Source: CAIZGX01 sp046048875 (GTDB lineage Bacteria > Bacteroidota > Bacteroidia > Flavobacteriales_D > Sanyastnellaceae). From it: a DNA stretch of 64,000 bases. The position numbers and the translations under genes were made by a program. The notes under the pieces were generated by a model, which was not told the origin of the DNA, did no database searches, and saw only the letters and a program-made list of their open reading frames with translations. Below, in pieces: positions 48,092 through 57,072 of the stretch. Where the stretch lies: positions 80,616 to 144,615 of the forward strand of contig JBJOFG010000017.1 in NCBI GenBank assembly GCA_046048875.1, given 5' to 3'. The first letter of the stretch is position 1; the number at the start of each line of letters is the position of its first letter.

Positions 48092-49345
48092 TCAGAGCTG
48101 AAAGCTCACCCATGTGGCATCATCCGTTTGATCTTGGGAACCTTTCCAAGTATCAAACAATTCGTCGATGCCACACTTGTTTTCCAAAAATACTTGTCCG
48201 CTTTCAATCCATTGGATAAGCCCGCTCATGCGCAGGCGCTTGTTCGACACCTCACCGATCTGATCGTAAAGCCCATCGGAACACATGACAACACGCTTTC
48301 CTCTTATATTCAATTCACCACCTGCCACCTCCGTTTGTTCAAGGTCTAAATGAAGAAATCCTTTCGACTTCGAAACAATTTCCACTTCATTTTTCTCATT
48401 CACCAACATAAGATTTGAATTCAAACTGCCCCAAGTTGCATCACCTGTTTTTGGGTTTACATGCATGAGAACTAAATCAAATCCCGCTACCATATCGGAA
48501 TATTGAACATCTCTGCGCAGTCTCTTCTTTAAATCGTAAACTGTTTCGCTCACTATTTCTTTCACGTCTAACTTATCACTAACATGACTTGTTTTTTCGG
48601 AAAGTAAATCACTCACCAATACAGTAAGCAGGGCCCCAGCTAAACCGTGTCCGGTGCAATCTCCTTGAGCAATGAGAACAGTATCTCCTAAATTTTTATA
48701 CCAATAAAAGTCACCAGAAACCGCTTCTGCAGAGGTGCTGAAAACATGAAGCCCAGGTAAAACATCCCAAGCATCTGTGTGATTCGGCAAGAAACATTCT
48801 TGCACAAATCGCGCGTATTGTAACCCTTGTCTTAACTCTTCGTTTTTCTGATTTAATTCTGCTGTTCGATCTATGACCTTCTGCTCCAATTCCTTGTGTA
48901 AAATTTCAAGCTCTTGGGTTCTTTTCGCCAACTCCGTCTCGTTATCATACATGTGAATCGCTTCCAACACCGTAAGCTCCAAATCTTTGGGTTCCCAAGG
49001 TTTTTCAATGTATCGAAACAATCGGGCCTTGCTTAAAACTTCTGAAACGGCTTGCAAATCTGCTTGTCCTGTGAGCATTATTTTTTTACTCGCTGGTGAA
49101 AGAATTTCGAGATGGCCCAAAAGCTCGCTACCTCTCATGGGAGACATCATGTAGTCACTTATTACACACAAGAGTTCACCTCCCTGTTCCAACAAGGGTT
49201 TTAATTTTTCCAATGCGCTCTCGCCTGAATTGGCGGTAAGCAGCTCAATTCCGTCGGGAAGAAAACTTTTCACATGAAGTGACAAGACACTTAGAATAAT
49301 TGCCTCGTCATCTACAAGTATTATATATCGCTTTCCTCTTTTCAA
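48092..49345 (-). CDS. Response regulator with SpoIIE-type serine phosphatase output
   Basis: A 417-residue protein. Receiver domain: residues about 5-125 (ILVDDEAI acidic pair, phospho-acceptor Asp in VISDYMMSPM, and EKPWEP near its end). A coiled-coil linker spans about 130-180. The PP2C-type SpoIIE domain is about 190-417, with SGDFYWYKNLGDTVLIAQGDCTGHGLAGALL and VVMCSDGLYDQIGE metal-binding motifs. It probably dephosphorylates a STAS-type antagonist. It lies just downstream of a hybrid kinase on the same strand, its likely phosphodonor. Confidence 0.9.
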   Translation of the reverse strand: MKRGKRYIILVDDEAIILSVLSLHVKSFLPDGIELLTANSGESALEKLKPLLEQGGELLCVISDYMMSPMRGSELLGHLEILSPASKKIMLTGQADLQAVSEVLSKARLFRYIEKPWEPKDLELTVLEAIHMYDNETELAKRTQELEILHKELEQKVIDRTAELNQKNEELRQGLQYARFVQECFLPNHTDAWDVLPGLHVFSTSAEAVSGDFYWYKNLGDTVLIAQGDCTGHGLAGALLTVLVSDLLSEKTSHVSDKLDVKEIVSETVYDLKKRLRRDVQYSDMVAGFDLVLMHVNPKTGDATWGSLNSNLMLVNEKNEVEIVSKSKGFLHLDLEQTEVAGGELNIRGKRVVMCSDGLYDQIGEVSNKRLRMSGLIQWIESGQVFLENKCGIDELFDTWKGSQDQTDDATWVSFQL

Positions 49346-49418
49346 CTAGACCTAGTTTAGATTACAAGATTAAGCCATTATTCTTTATTTCAAATTGATT
49401 AAATCTGAAATTCTGACC

Positions 49419-51776
49419 TTATTCAATTAGTTTACGAAGGCCAATGGTCGCCTGCTTTCCTTTCTTGATAACAGAAGCAATCGCTGCCTTGGCCATGTCT
49501 GATAAACCGTCTGTTTTCAACTCGTTTGAAATGCCTGCAAAAGAAAGGCCTTCTGGACGAACACCAATAATCTCCATACTCGCTTTCAACTGATGCAACT
49601 CATGGCGCAAGGCTAAAACATCGGATCCTACTAAAGCTAATTCCAATCGGTCCAATTGCGGAGGAAGATGCTCTAAATAACCGCTTACCACATCTCTTAA
49701 AACATTCGTGTCATTGCCTACGTATTGTTTCAACATGGAAATATCTAATTCTGAACCATCGTTTTCTGAAGATGTTTCTTCCACAATTATTGCTTCTAAT
49801 GAACTCCACTTCTTCATGACTTCAACCAAGGCCCTCTCTGAATAAGGCTTCACCAAATAGTCATTCATTCCCGCTTGCCTACAAATCTCCACTTCCTCAC
49901 GCATCGCATTGGCACTAAGTCCAATAATTGGCGTCGTATATTTTAATTCTTCCCGAATGTATTTCGTTGCCTCAAGACCGTCTACAATAGGCATTTGAAC
50001 ATCCATTAAAACTATATCGTATTCATCCTCTTGAATCATATCAATGGCCTCTTGGCCGTTGTGTGCTATAGAAACTACAACTTCACATTTTTTCAAAATC
50101 ACCTGCAATACCATTCGATTCAACTCATTGTCTTCAACCGCCAACACTCGCAGGCCTTTCAGTGATTTTTGTAAGTCAGTCATTTCTACTATGTCCTGTT
50201 TCGTTTTTTCTGTCGAAATCCTCATTGGAATTCGAATGTCTACCCGCGTGCCTTTACCTTTCTCACTCTCAATCTGAATTGTTCCACCCATAATTTGAAT
50301 AATACTTCGGGCAATACTTAGGCCTAGACCACTTCCTCCAAATTTTCGGGTAATACTTGAATCTTCTTGAGAGAAAGCTTCGAATACTTTTGCTAAATAG
50401 GCCATATCCATTCCAACACCCGTATCTTCAATTGTGAATGAAACGAAGCATATGTCATTCTCACCCCGTGAAAGTTTTGATGTTACTCTAACATATCCTG
50501 AATGAGTAAATTTGATGGCGTTTCCTACAATGTTGAATAAAACCTGACTCAAGCGATGTGGGTCTCCGAGGTGCATTATTCCTCGGTCATCCATTAATTC
50601 AATATCCAAAGAAATATTTCCCTGCTTCGCCTTCTCCTCGAAAATACTTAGCGTCCTTTTCACCGTCTCGTTTAGGTGGAAAGGAATCGTTTCAATACTG
50701 AATTTACCCGATTCTATTTTCGAAATATCTAAAACGTCATTAATAATTGACAGCAAAGTGGAAGAGGCTGAACGCATGATATCCGTGAAATACCTTTGGT
50801 TTGCGTCTAATTGAGACTGGGCTAATTGCTCGGCCATCCCAACAATTCCATTCAAAGGCGTTCGAATTTCATGACTCATATTCGCTAAGAACATGGCTTT
50901 TGCCTTTGAAGATTCCTCTGCCTTTCTTCTGGCATCTTTCAATTCAAACTCCAATTCCTTCATGTGAGTGATGTCCCAATGAATCCCAATCGAACCATGA
51001 ACATTTCCGTCGTCACCCAATAGAGGAGCAGCACTTACGAGCCAATAGCGAGTTTCTTTATACTTATTAATGATACGCAACTCATAAACATCTTCTTCAC
51101 CAACAATCCGCGATGCGTTGCGTACTTTCATTCGCTCTTTTTCTTCAGCATCTAACAATAAGTCTCCACCGTCTCGGCCAAACAGCTCCTCACAAGTGAA
51201 GCCACTCATTTCGCAAAACGCCTCATTGGCCGTCAAGATTCGTCCGTCTGGCGCAACTTCCAATAGTCCTAAATGAAAATTATCTATGATTCCTTTGAAC
51301 TTCGCCTCACGATTCAATATTAGCTGCTCGGTAGATTTTCGTATGGTTATATCTGTGTATTTCCAGAGATGTCCGCTGTAACTGCCGTTTAAAAAAATAG
51401 GAATATAATCTCGCTCTAACGTCCTGCCATCCGCCATAATAATCTCTTCGTTTAAACAAAGAGCCCTCCCCTGAAGAAGTGTTTCAACGCGACTTACAAA
51501 AAGACTTGGATCTGAAAACAAATCTTTCGATTGTTCCGCCGAGTTTGAACAATCTGCACCCACCAAATGCTCAGGTCCTATAGGTATCTGAAAGATATCG
51601 CAGAACATCTGATTTGTGGCTACAATTTTTCGATTCTCGTCTTCCAATAAAATTCCTGCGGAAGAAAATTCGAATGAAACGAGCAGTCGATCGAGGCTAT
51701 CTACAGCTCTATGCTTAGACTGCTCCAATTCGGCAACTCGCTGGCGTAAATATTTGATTTCCTCTTCTTGTGTCAT
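49419..51776 (-). CDS. Hybrid sensor histidine kinase (PAS-PAS-HK-REC-Hpt), soluble
   Basis: A 785-residue protein without membrane helices. Order: a coiled-coil start, PAS (about 30-140), PAS/PAC (about 145-275), HisKA with MFLANMSHEIRTPLNGIVG, HATPase (VLFNIVGNAIKFTHSG, DTGVGMD, GSGLGLSIARSI), a receiver domain (LAVEDNELNR, Asp in IVLMDVQMPI) and a C-terminal Hpt domain with LRHELHQLKASMEIIGV. This makes a full phosphorelay inside one protein ending in Hpt. The REC-SpoIIE gene downstream is the natural recipient, giving a cytoplasmic signal to a serine phosphatase. Confidence 0.92.
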   Translation of the reverse strand: MTQEEEIKYLRQRVAELEQSKHRAVDSLDRLLVSFEFSSAGILLEDENRKIVATNQMFCDIFQIPIGPEHLVGADCSNSAEQSKDLFSDPSLFVSRVETLLQGRALCLNEEIIMADGRTLERDYIPIFLNGSYSGHLWKYTDITIRKSTEQLILNREAKFKGIIDNFHLGLLEVAPDGRILTANEAFCEMSGFTCEELFGRDGGDLLLDAEEKERMKVRNASRIVGEEDVYELRIINKYKETRYWLVSAAPLLGDDGNVHGSIGIHWDITHMKELEFELKDARRKAEESSKAKAMFLANMSHEIRTPLNGIVGMAEQLAQSQLDANQRYFTDIMRSASSTLLSIINDVLDISKIESGKFSIETIPFHLNETVKRTLSIFEEKAKQGNISLDIELMDDRGIMHLGDPHRLSQVLFNIVGNAIKFTHSGYVRVTSKLSRGENDICFVSFTIEDTGVGMDMAYLAKVFEAFSQEDSSITRKFGGSGLGLSIARSIIQIMGGTIQIESEKGKGTRVDIRIPMRISTEKTKQDIVEMTDLQKSLKGLRVLAVEDNELNRMVLQVILKKCEVVVSIAHNGQEAIDMIQEDEYDIVLMDVQMPIVDGLEATKYIREELKYTTPIIGLSANAMREEVEICRQAGMNDYLVKPYSERALVEVMKKWSSLEAIIVEETSSENDGSELDISMLKQYVGNDTNVLRDVVSGYLEHLPPQLDRLELALVGSDVLALRHELHQLKASMEIIGVRPEGLSFAGISNELKTDGLSDMAKAAIASVIKKGKQATIGLRKLIE

Positions 51777-51838
51777 GGGAGTGCTAATTTAAACACAAAC
51801 AGCTGATTCAGGTACACCAACTGCAATAATTATTTCAT

Positions 51839-51866
51839 GAAAAACCCCTTCCTAAAGAAGGGGTAG
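51839..51866 (-). terminator. Intrinsic terminator after the 51890..52387 lipoprotein gene
   Basis: 8-bp stem ACCCCTTC / GAAGGGGT with loop CTAAA (plus-strand reading), followed on the minus strand by a T run. It lies about 25 bases past the lipoprotein stop. Confidence 0.8.
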
Positions 51867-51889
51867 TTTCATACCTAACTAACCTAAAC

Positions 51890-52387
51890 TTAAATTTCTG
51901 ATGCTTTTTCCCAAGTTAACTGAAGGAAAAACTTCGCTCCATTTGCTTGATGAATGTATTCGTCTTGTTCAAAAGCGTCTGCTACGTTAAGAGTTGAAAC
52001 GCTCAATACATTACCAGATGCAGACTTCATTGTGAAAGTATACTCGTCGGCTTGAAGGATAATTCCAGGGAACCACTGAAATACATCGTCTCCTGCTGCC
52101 ATTACGTCAATCGCTGAAAACACTATCTCACCGTTCTTATCTGCAATTTCAATCTTAACACCTTGAAGATCAGCGTTTGATCCTTCTGGCTGAAGCCATA
52201 CGAAGTTTAATTTTGCTACGTCTTCTCCCAATACTGCTGTTGGAGCAGTCTCTTCATTGTTAGAAACAGTTGAAGTTGTGTCAGCAACATTAGCTGGAGC
52301 TGTTGGCATGTAGAATTCTTTCTGACAAGATACAAGGCTAAGAGAAAGAACTGCTGCGAAGATGGAGATTGTGATTGAGTTTTTCAT
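51890..52387 (-). CDS. Hypothetical lipoprotein
   Basis: A 165-residue protein with a lipoprotein signal (residues 1-21, lipobox LVSC then QKEF). A Thr/Pro/Ala-rich linker (about 26-52) leads to a beta-rich domain of about 110 residues (LNFVWLQPEGSNADLQGVKIEIADKNGEIVFSAIDV) like a small Ig or jelly-roll fold. Function unknown. It is downstream of the large T9SS cargo gene on the same strand with a gap of 78 bases. Confidence 0.65.
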   Translation of the reverse strand: MKNSITISIFAAVLSLSLVSCQKEFYMPTAPANVADTTSTVSNNEETAPTAVLGEDVAKLNFVWLQPEGSNADLQGVKIEIADKNGEIVFSAIDVMAAGDDVFQWFPGIILQADEYTFTMKSASGNVLSVSTLNVADAFEQDEYIHQANGAKFFLQLTWEKASEI

Positions 52388-52465
52388 AAGTCAAATAGGT
52401 TATGCTTCTTTTACCCCTATCGACCGAAAAAGGTTACACTTTTCTCAAAAAAAAATTCATTTTTT

Positions 52466-55400
52466 TTATTTCGATACAGAAAAAGGGATTGGAATAAAGA
52501 CTCCCTCGCCCTCAAACCTCAGTAAATACTGGCCATTCGCCAAATTCGAAACATTTAAAGAATTTTGCTCCGCAAAAAGATTTTCTTGCTGAACAACCCT
52601 TCCGGAAAGATCATAAATGCGATATGACAATGCCGAGTGGGTTCCTAAAGCGAAATTTAACACGCCTTCAGTAGGGTTCGGGTACAATTTCGGTTCAGTC
52701 GCCTCTGACTCGTCTATTCCAACACAGCACACATAGATAACTTGGGTATCTCTGTTCGTGCAGCCGTTGTCATCGACGTAGTTATACGTTATCTGATAGA
52801 ACCCAGGGGCTACCAATTCAGGATAAAACAAATTGCCGCTTACACCAAAGCCCGTGTAATACCCTCCTGTTGGAATACCCGTCATCTCAACAGGCGGATC
52901 TCCTGCCATAACCGTATCCTGTGAAAGGAAGAGCACTGTTGGTTCAAACAAAACAAAATAGTCAAACACGTCAGAAGTATTCGTGCAACCATTCGAATCC
53001 GTATAAGTATAGTATACCTGATGCGCACCTCCTCCCGCAACACTCGGATCGATGGAGCTTCCTACTATTCCGTCTCCAACGTAAGTGCCGCCTAAAGGAA
53101 GACCAACAATTCCTACCGGATCCGCTGAAATACAAATACTGTCAGTAGAAATAGCCATAGCCACTTCCGGCAACTCAAACACTTCAACACTGAGTTGATT
53201 GCTACTTCCCTCGCAACCGAATTCATTTATACCCGTGCAAGAGTAATTCCCCGATTCGTTAACAGTTATGGTTTCTGTTGTTGGACCGCTGTTCCATTCG
53301 TAGCTAACCCCGCCTGTTGCAGTAAGATTTACGGAAACATCTCCACAAAACGTCAGTGGACCATCGGCAGTAATGTTAATGGTTGGCTGAGGAAGTACAG
53401 TAAAGGTATAGTCGTCAGACCTTGTGCTACAGCCCGGTGTTGTTGTACCAATTACGTATACAGTCATGGCTTCATCCACTTCCAACGCAGCTGTAGTATC
53501 GCCGGTAGACCAAAGAAAATGGTCAGCACCGCCCGAACACAAGACAGCGGATTTCCCTTCACAGAATATAGTATCTCCTGTTATGTGTACTGTTAAATAA
53601 GGGTAGTCACAATTTTTCAATTTCCCGAAAAACGCTTCACCACCCCCGTTGTTAGTGGACTCGTATCCGCCAACAGCAAGGTTTACTGAAGCAGAGCTTC
53701 CCGCAAAGAACATCTCTTGTTCCGAATTCATAACAAGGTCGCTTACCGACTCGTCTGCGCTTCCGCCTAAATATGAGCTCCAATATCTTTCTCCATCAAT
53801 TGAATAGCCTGCAAACACAATGTCCGTTAACCCTCCGTTCGTATTTTGAAACCCGTTGTCGCCCAAATTAGAAGACGTTGAATTTCCTGTAATGAAAACA
53901 CTTCCTGCAGCATCTGTAGCAACGCCCCATAACGACTCGTTTCCTGAACCTCCGTAATACGTCTTCCAGTTCACCATACCGTCGATCATATAAGACGCTA
54001 AAAACCCGTCGAAACTTCCACCTCCATTAAACACCTGTGCCGCGCCAGGTGTGGAGATTCCATTGATTGACCCCGATTTTCCGACAACATAAAGGCGATC
54101 GCTCGCAACGTGAATAGCTTCAGCACGGTCCTCACTTGGACCCCCAATGTATGAGGCCCACTCAATGACATTTCCACTGTTGATTTTTGCAAAAAATCCG
54201 TCATAGGCCCCGCCGCCATAAGTATTCTGAGCGCCGCCAACAGCCATACCTGAGGAGGAACTTGTAGTTCCGGTGAAGTATAAATTGAAATCATTTGTTG
54301 CAACAACATCACCCGCGAGTTCCGCGCCGCTTCCTCCAAAATAAGTATAACGAAGAAGGAATCCTCCCGGGTCGATTGTTCCCAAATAGAAGTCGCTGGC
54401 CCCACCACCGAAAGCCGATTGTAAAGGATCTATAGTTATTAGATCAGTAGAACTGGTTTCTCCAATGAAGTAAACCTCACCCTGAAACCCAACAGCCAAG
54501 GATGTCAACTGATCATCTCCACTGCCACCGTAATAGGAGCACCACTCCAAGGTACCATCAGGAAATAATTTCAATACGAATCCGTCACGAGGTCCTCCGC
54601 CATAAACCACTTGCTGACTTGCCGATGCAAATGCTGAGGTTGAACTTGTACTTCCCGCAACATAAATACCACCAAAAACATCAACAACTATGTCATTGCC
54701 GAAATCATTGCCCGTTCTTCCATAATATGTCGCCCACAAACGTTGATTCAACGCGTTAAACTTAACCACATAGACATCGTTACTTCCACCCAACAAACCT
54801 TGATAACCCAAATAGGAAATCAATGTGGTTGAATTGGTGGCGCCGGTTAAATAATAGTCTCCGTTTGCATCTGTGAAGATTCCACGTGAATCATCTAAAC
54901 CCGTTCCGCCATAATACGAAGACCAAATCACCTCGGGATCTAAAACAATCTCTCCGTTCGTGTTTGAAGGAATTTCAAACTGAATGGTATTTCCCTTCAC
55001 AATAAAATTCCCGTCAATGCTTTTTTCTTGATTGAAATAAACTGGCTTTGCATCGCTCACTTCACCCATTTCACCTTTAATAACCACAGACCCGTTTACA
55101 GACATCTCCAACGCTTCAGCACCTTCGACTTGCATACAAATTTGTTTGGCCGCTTTAGCGTCCTTCGCAATAAACTCATATTTCAATCCTTCTTCAGTAA
55201 TGAACACTCTCCAATCAACACCGGGATATACATTTGAAAGTCTAATCTCTTCAAATGCTTGGGCGGAATTTGATTTTCCGTCTAAAAAATAATTTTCCGT
55301 GTAATCAGAGATTTGCAAGCCCCTCGCAACTACAGTCTCAGAAGCACCTTTCCAATTAATGTCTACGCGCTCTGCGTATGTTCCTTCCGTGCTGTATCGT

Positions 55401-55606
55401 TTGAATTGATAAGTCATTCCTGTTTTACGAATGAATACATCCATCTCTGAGCTCGAATACATGAACAACACCGACTGATCACGATGTCCATTTTCGTTTT
55501 TTACCTGCCCGTTATTTTCAATGAAAAAACGGTCGTTTGCTAACGCGACGTTGAAAGAGAGCAGTGTAATTACCGCTGTAAGGAATGGTGTGTAAAAAGA
55601 TTTCAT
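52466..55606 (-). CDS. Large T9SS type A cargo protein with SBBP beta-propeller repeats
   Basis: A 1046-residue secreted protein: signal peptide (ending VALA); an N-terminal DUF7948-like domain (FIENNGQVKN...); about eight SBBP repeats (about 235-660) each of the type 'W-S-S-Y-Y-G-G-T-G-x-D', 'D-x-x-G-x-x-Y-x-x-G-x-T-x-S'; a Cys-linked segment and Ig-like modules (about 665-960); and a C-terminal type A sorting domain (LYPNPTEGVLNFALG, YRIYDLSGRVV). Likely a surface adhesin or matrix protein. A near-consensus -7 element (TACTTTCG) precedes its ATG. Confidence 0.85.
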   Translation of the reverse strand: MKSFYTPFLTAVITLLSFNVALANDRFFIENNGQVKNENGHRDQSVLFMYSSSEMDVFIRKTGMTYQFKRYSTEGTYAERVDINWKGASETVVARGLQISDYTENYFLDGKSNSAQAFEEIRLSNVYPGVDWRVFITEEGLKYEFIAKDAKAAKQICMQVEGAEALEMSVNGSVVIKGEMGEVSDAKPVYFNQEKSIDGNFIVKGNTIQFEIPSNTNGEIVLDPEVIWSSYYGGTGLDDSRGIFTDANGDYYLTGATNSTTLISYLGYQGLLGGSNDVYVVKFNALNQRLWATYYGRTGNDFGNDIVVDVFGGIYVAGSTSSTSAFASASQQVVYGGGPRDGFVLKLFPDGTLEWCSYYGGSGDDQLTSLAVGFQGEVYFIGETSSTDLITIDPLQSAFGGGASDFYLGTIDPGGFLLRYTYFGGSGAELAGDVVATNDFNLYFTGTTSSSSGMAVGGAQNTYGGGAYDGFFAKINSGNVIEWASYIGGPSEDRAEAIHVASDRLYVVGKSGSINGISTPGAAQVFNGGGSFDGFLASYMIDGMVNWKTYYGGSGNESLWGVATDAAGSVFITGNSTSSNLGDNGFQNTNGGLTDIVFAGYSIDGERYWSSYLGGSADESVSDLVMNSEQEMFFAGSSASVNLAVGGYESTNNGGGEAFFGKLKNCDYPYLTVHITGDTIFCEGKSAVLCSGGADHFLWSTGDTTAALEVDEAMTVYVIGTTTPGCSTRSDDYTFTVLPQPTINITADGPLTFCGDVSVNLTATGGVSYEWNSGPTTETITVNESGNYSCTGINEFGCEGSSNQLSVEVFELPEVAMAISTDSICISADPVGIVGLPLGGTYVGDGIVGSSIDPSVAGGGAHQVYYTYTDSNGCTNTSDVFDYFVLFEPTVLFLSQDTVMAGDPPVEMTGIPTGGYYTGFGVSGNLFYPELVAPGFYQITYNYVDDNGCTNRDTQVIYVCCVGIDESEATEPKLYPNPTEGVLNFALGTHSALSYRIYDLSGRVVQQENLFAEQNSLNVSNLANGQYLLRFEGEGVFIPIPFSVSK

Positions 55607-55721
55607 GCGAAAGTATATTGCGTATTACGCTAATATAGCCATTTGGTTACAGGTTATGGATTAGCCCAATCGCACCTTACAAACGATTGTTTGTTAACTC
55701 TCACACATTTCTCCCGCAGGG

Positions 55722-55753
55722 TCATCGCGAAGCGTCATCCGCAAAGCGGTTAT
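55722..55753. repeat. Short palindromic bead array R8 (TCAT linker)
   Basis: Two perfect beads, CGCGAAGCG and CCGCAAAGCGG, with linkers TCAT, TCAT and TTAT. The last linker contains the rodA stop codon. It sits between two co-directional genes. Confidence 0.75.
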
Positions 55754-57072
55754 CTAAAGATACTCAACCGCTCAGCATCCAGTCGGATCATAATGAACAG
55801 AAGAATCGTAAACGCCATGAGCGAAGAACCGCCATAGCTAAAGAAAGGTAAGGGAATACCAATGATGGGAGCCAAACCGAGTACCATTCCAATGTTAATG
55901 AGCAGGTGCATGAAGATTATCGCTGCCACACAATAGCCGTAGACGCGTGAGAACTGCGATCTTTGACGCTCTGCTAGAATTACCAGTCGATAAATAAGTG
56001 CGAAGAACAACAAGATCACCGCGACGCTTCCTACAAATCCCCATTCTTCTGCAACCGCGCTAAAGATAAAATCAGTCCATTGCTCTGGAACGTAGTTGTT
56101 CTGCGTCATAGGTCCTTGATGAAAACCTCTTCCCAATAATCCTCCAGAGCCAACAGTAATCTTCGCCATTTCGGAATTGTACGTCGCATCTTCACGCTCT
56201 ACCGGAAGAGAGAGCATCACATAAATACGCTCCTTGTGGTGCTTTTCAAGCACATTATCTACAATGTAATTAATGGAGAAGGCAAGGCTTGAAGCCAAAA
56301 TCAACGAAATTACAATCACAGAATAGAGCATGCGTCTAGAACGCGGCACAATGAAATTTCGAACAAAAATCAACGCTAAAATGGCTATGCCAAACAACAC
56401 CATTAAAAAGGTCCAAATAGAACTTAGCTCTCCAAAGTATGGATAGGTCGTACGGCCCGCGCCTATAACAATACTCAATGTTCCAATAACAACGCTAGCG
56501 AAACCAGCAATGAGGACATTGCCAGACATTCCTTCGCGGTACATTACCAATACGAACGCTAGAAAAGTCAATAATGATCCCACGTCAGGTTGAAGCAAAA
56601 TGAGCATTGCGGGTAAGCCCATAATTGCAAATGCTTGAATTCTCGTTCGCAAGTTTTTCAATTGAACCCCTGAACTCGAAATGAATTTTGAAAGAAATAA
56701 ACCCACGCCAATCTTCGAAAACTCACTAGGCTGAATGCCAAAATCTCCAATACCGAACCACGCCTTCGCTCCATTAACCTCTTTTCCTATCACCAAAACG
56801 AGCATGAGCAAAAGGACAAAAAACAGGTATATAAAAACCGCTAATTTGTTAAAGACTTCCGCGTCTAAATACAAGATAACGACAATTAAAAACGCACACA
56901 CGCCTATCCACACCAACTGCTTTCCATATTCTTCGGAAAACGCAAACGGACTTGGTAAAAGCGGATTGTAGGCTGCGCTATAGATTGAAAGCCATCCAAA
57001 CAAAACCAGCGTACCGTAGAGCGCAATTGTGCCCCAGTCGAGTTGTAAGTTTTGTTTGCTAGACGCTGCCAT
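55750..57072 (-). CDS. rodA: Rod shape-determining peptidoglycan polymerase
   Basis: A 440-residue SEDS-family protein with about ten membrane helices. The family's conserved segments GREVNGAKAWF-like (GKEVNGAKAWFGIGDFGIQPSEFSKI) and the C-terminal FFSYGGSSLMAFTILLF are present. RodA polymerises lipid II glycan strands during elongation together with PBP2, encoded directly upstream with a one-base overlap. It is the last gene of the mreBCD-mrdA-rodA operon; the terminal region is followed by array R8, not a classic terminator. Confidence 0.95.
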   Translation of the reverse strand: MAASSKQNLQLDWGTIALYGTLVLFGWLSIYSAAYNPLLPSPFAFSEEYGKQLVWIGVCAFLIVVILYLDAEVFNKLAVFIYLFFVLLLMLVLVIGKEVNGAKAWFGIGDFGIQPSEFSKIGVGLFLSKFISSSGVQLKNLRTRIQAFAIMGLPAMLILLQPDVGSLLTFLAFVLVMYREGMSGNVLIAGFASVVIGTLSIVIGAGRTTYPYFGELSSIWTFLMVLFGIAILALIFVRNFIVPRSRRMLYSVIVISLILASSLAFSINYIVDNVLEKHHKERIYVMLSLPVEREDATYNSEMAKITVGSGGLLGRGFHQGPMTQNNYVPEQWTDFIFSAVAEEWGFVGSVAVILLFFALIYRLVILAERQRSQFSRVYGYCVAAIIFMHLLINIGMVLGLAPIIGIPLPFFSYGGSSLMAFTILLFIMIRLDAERLSIFR

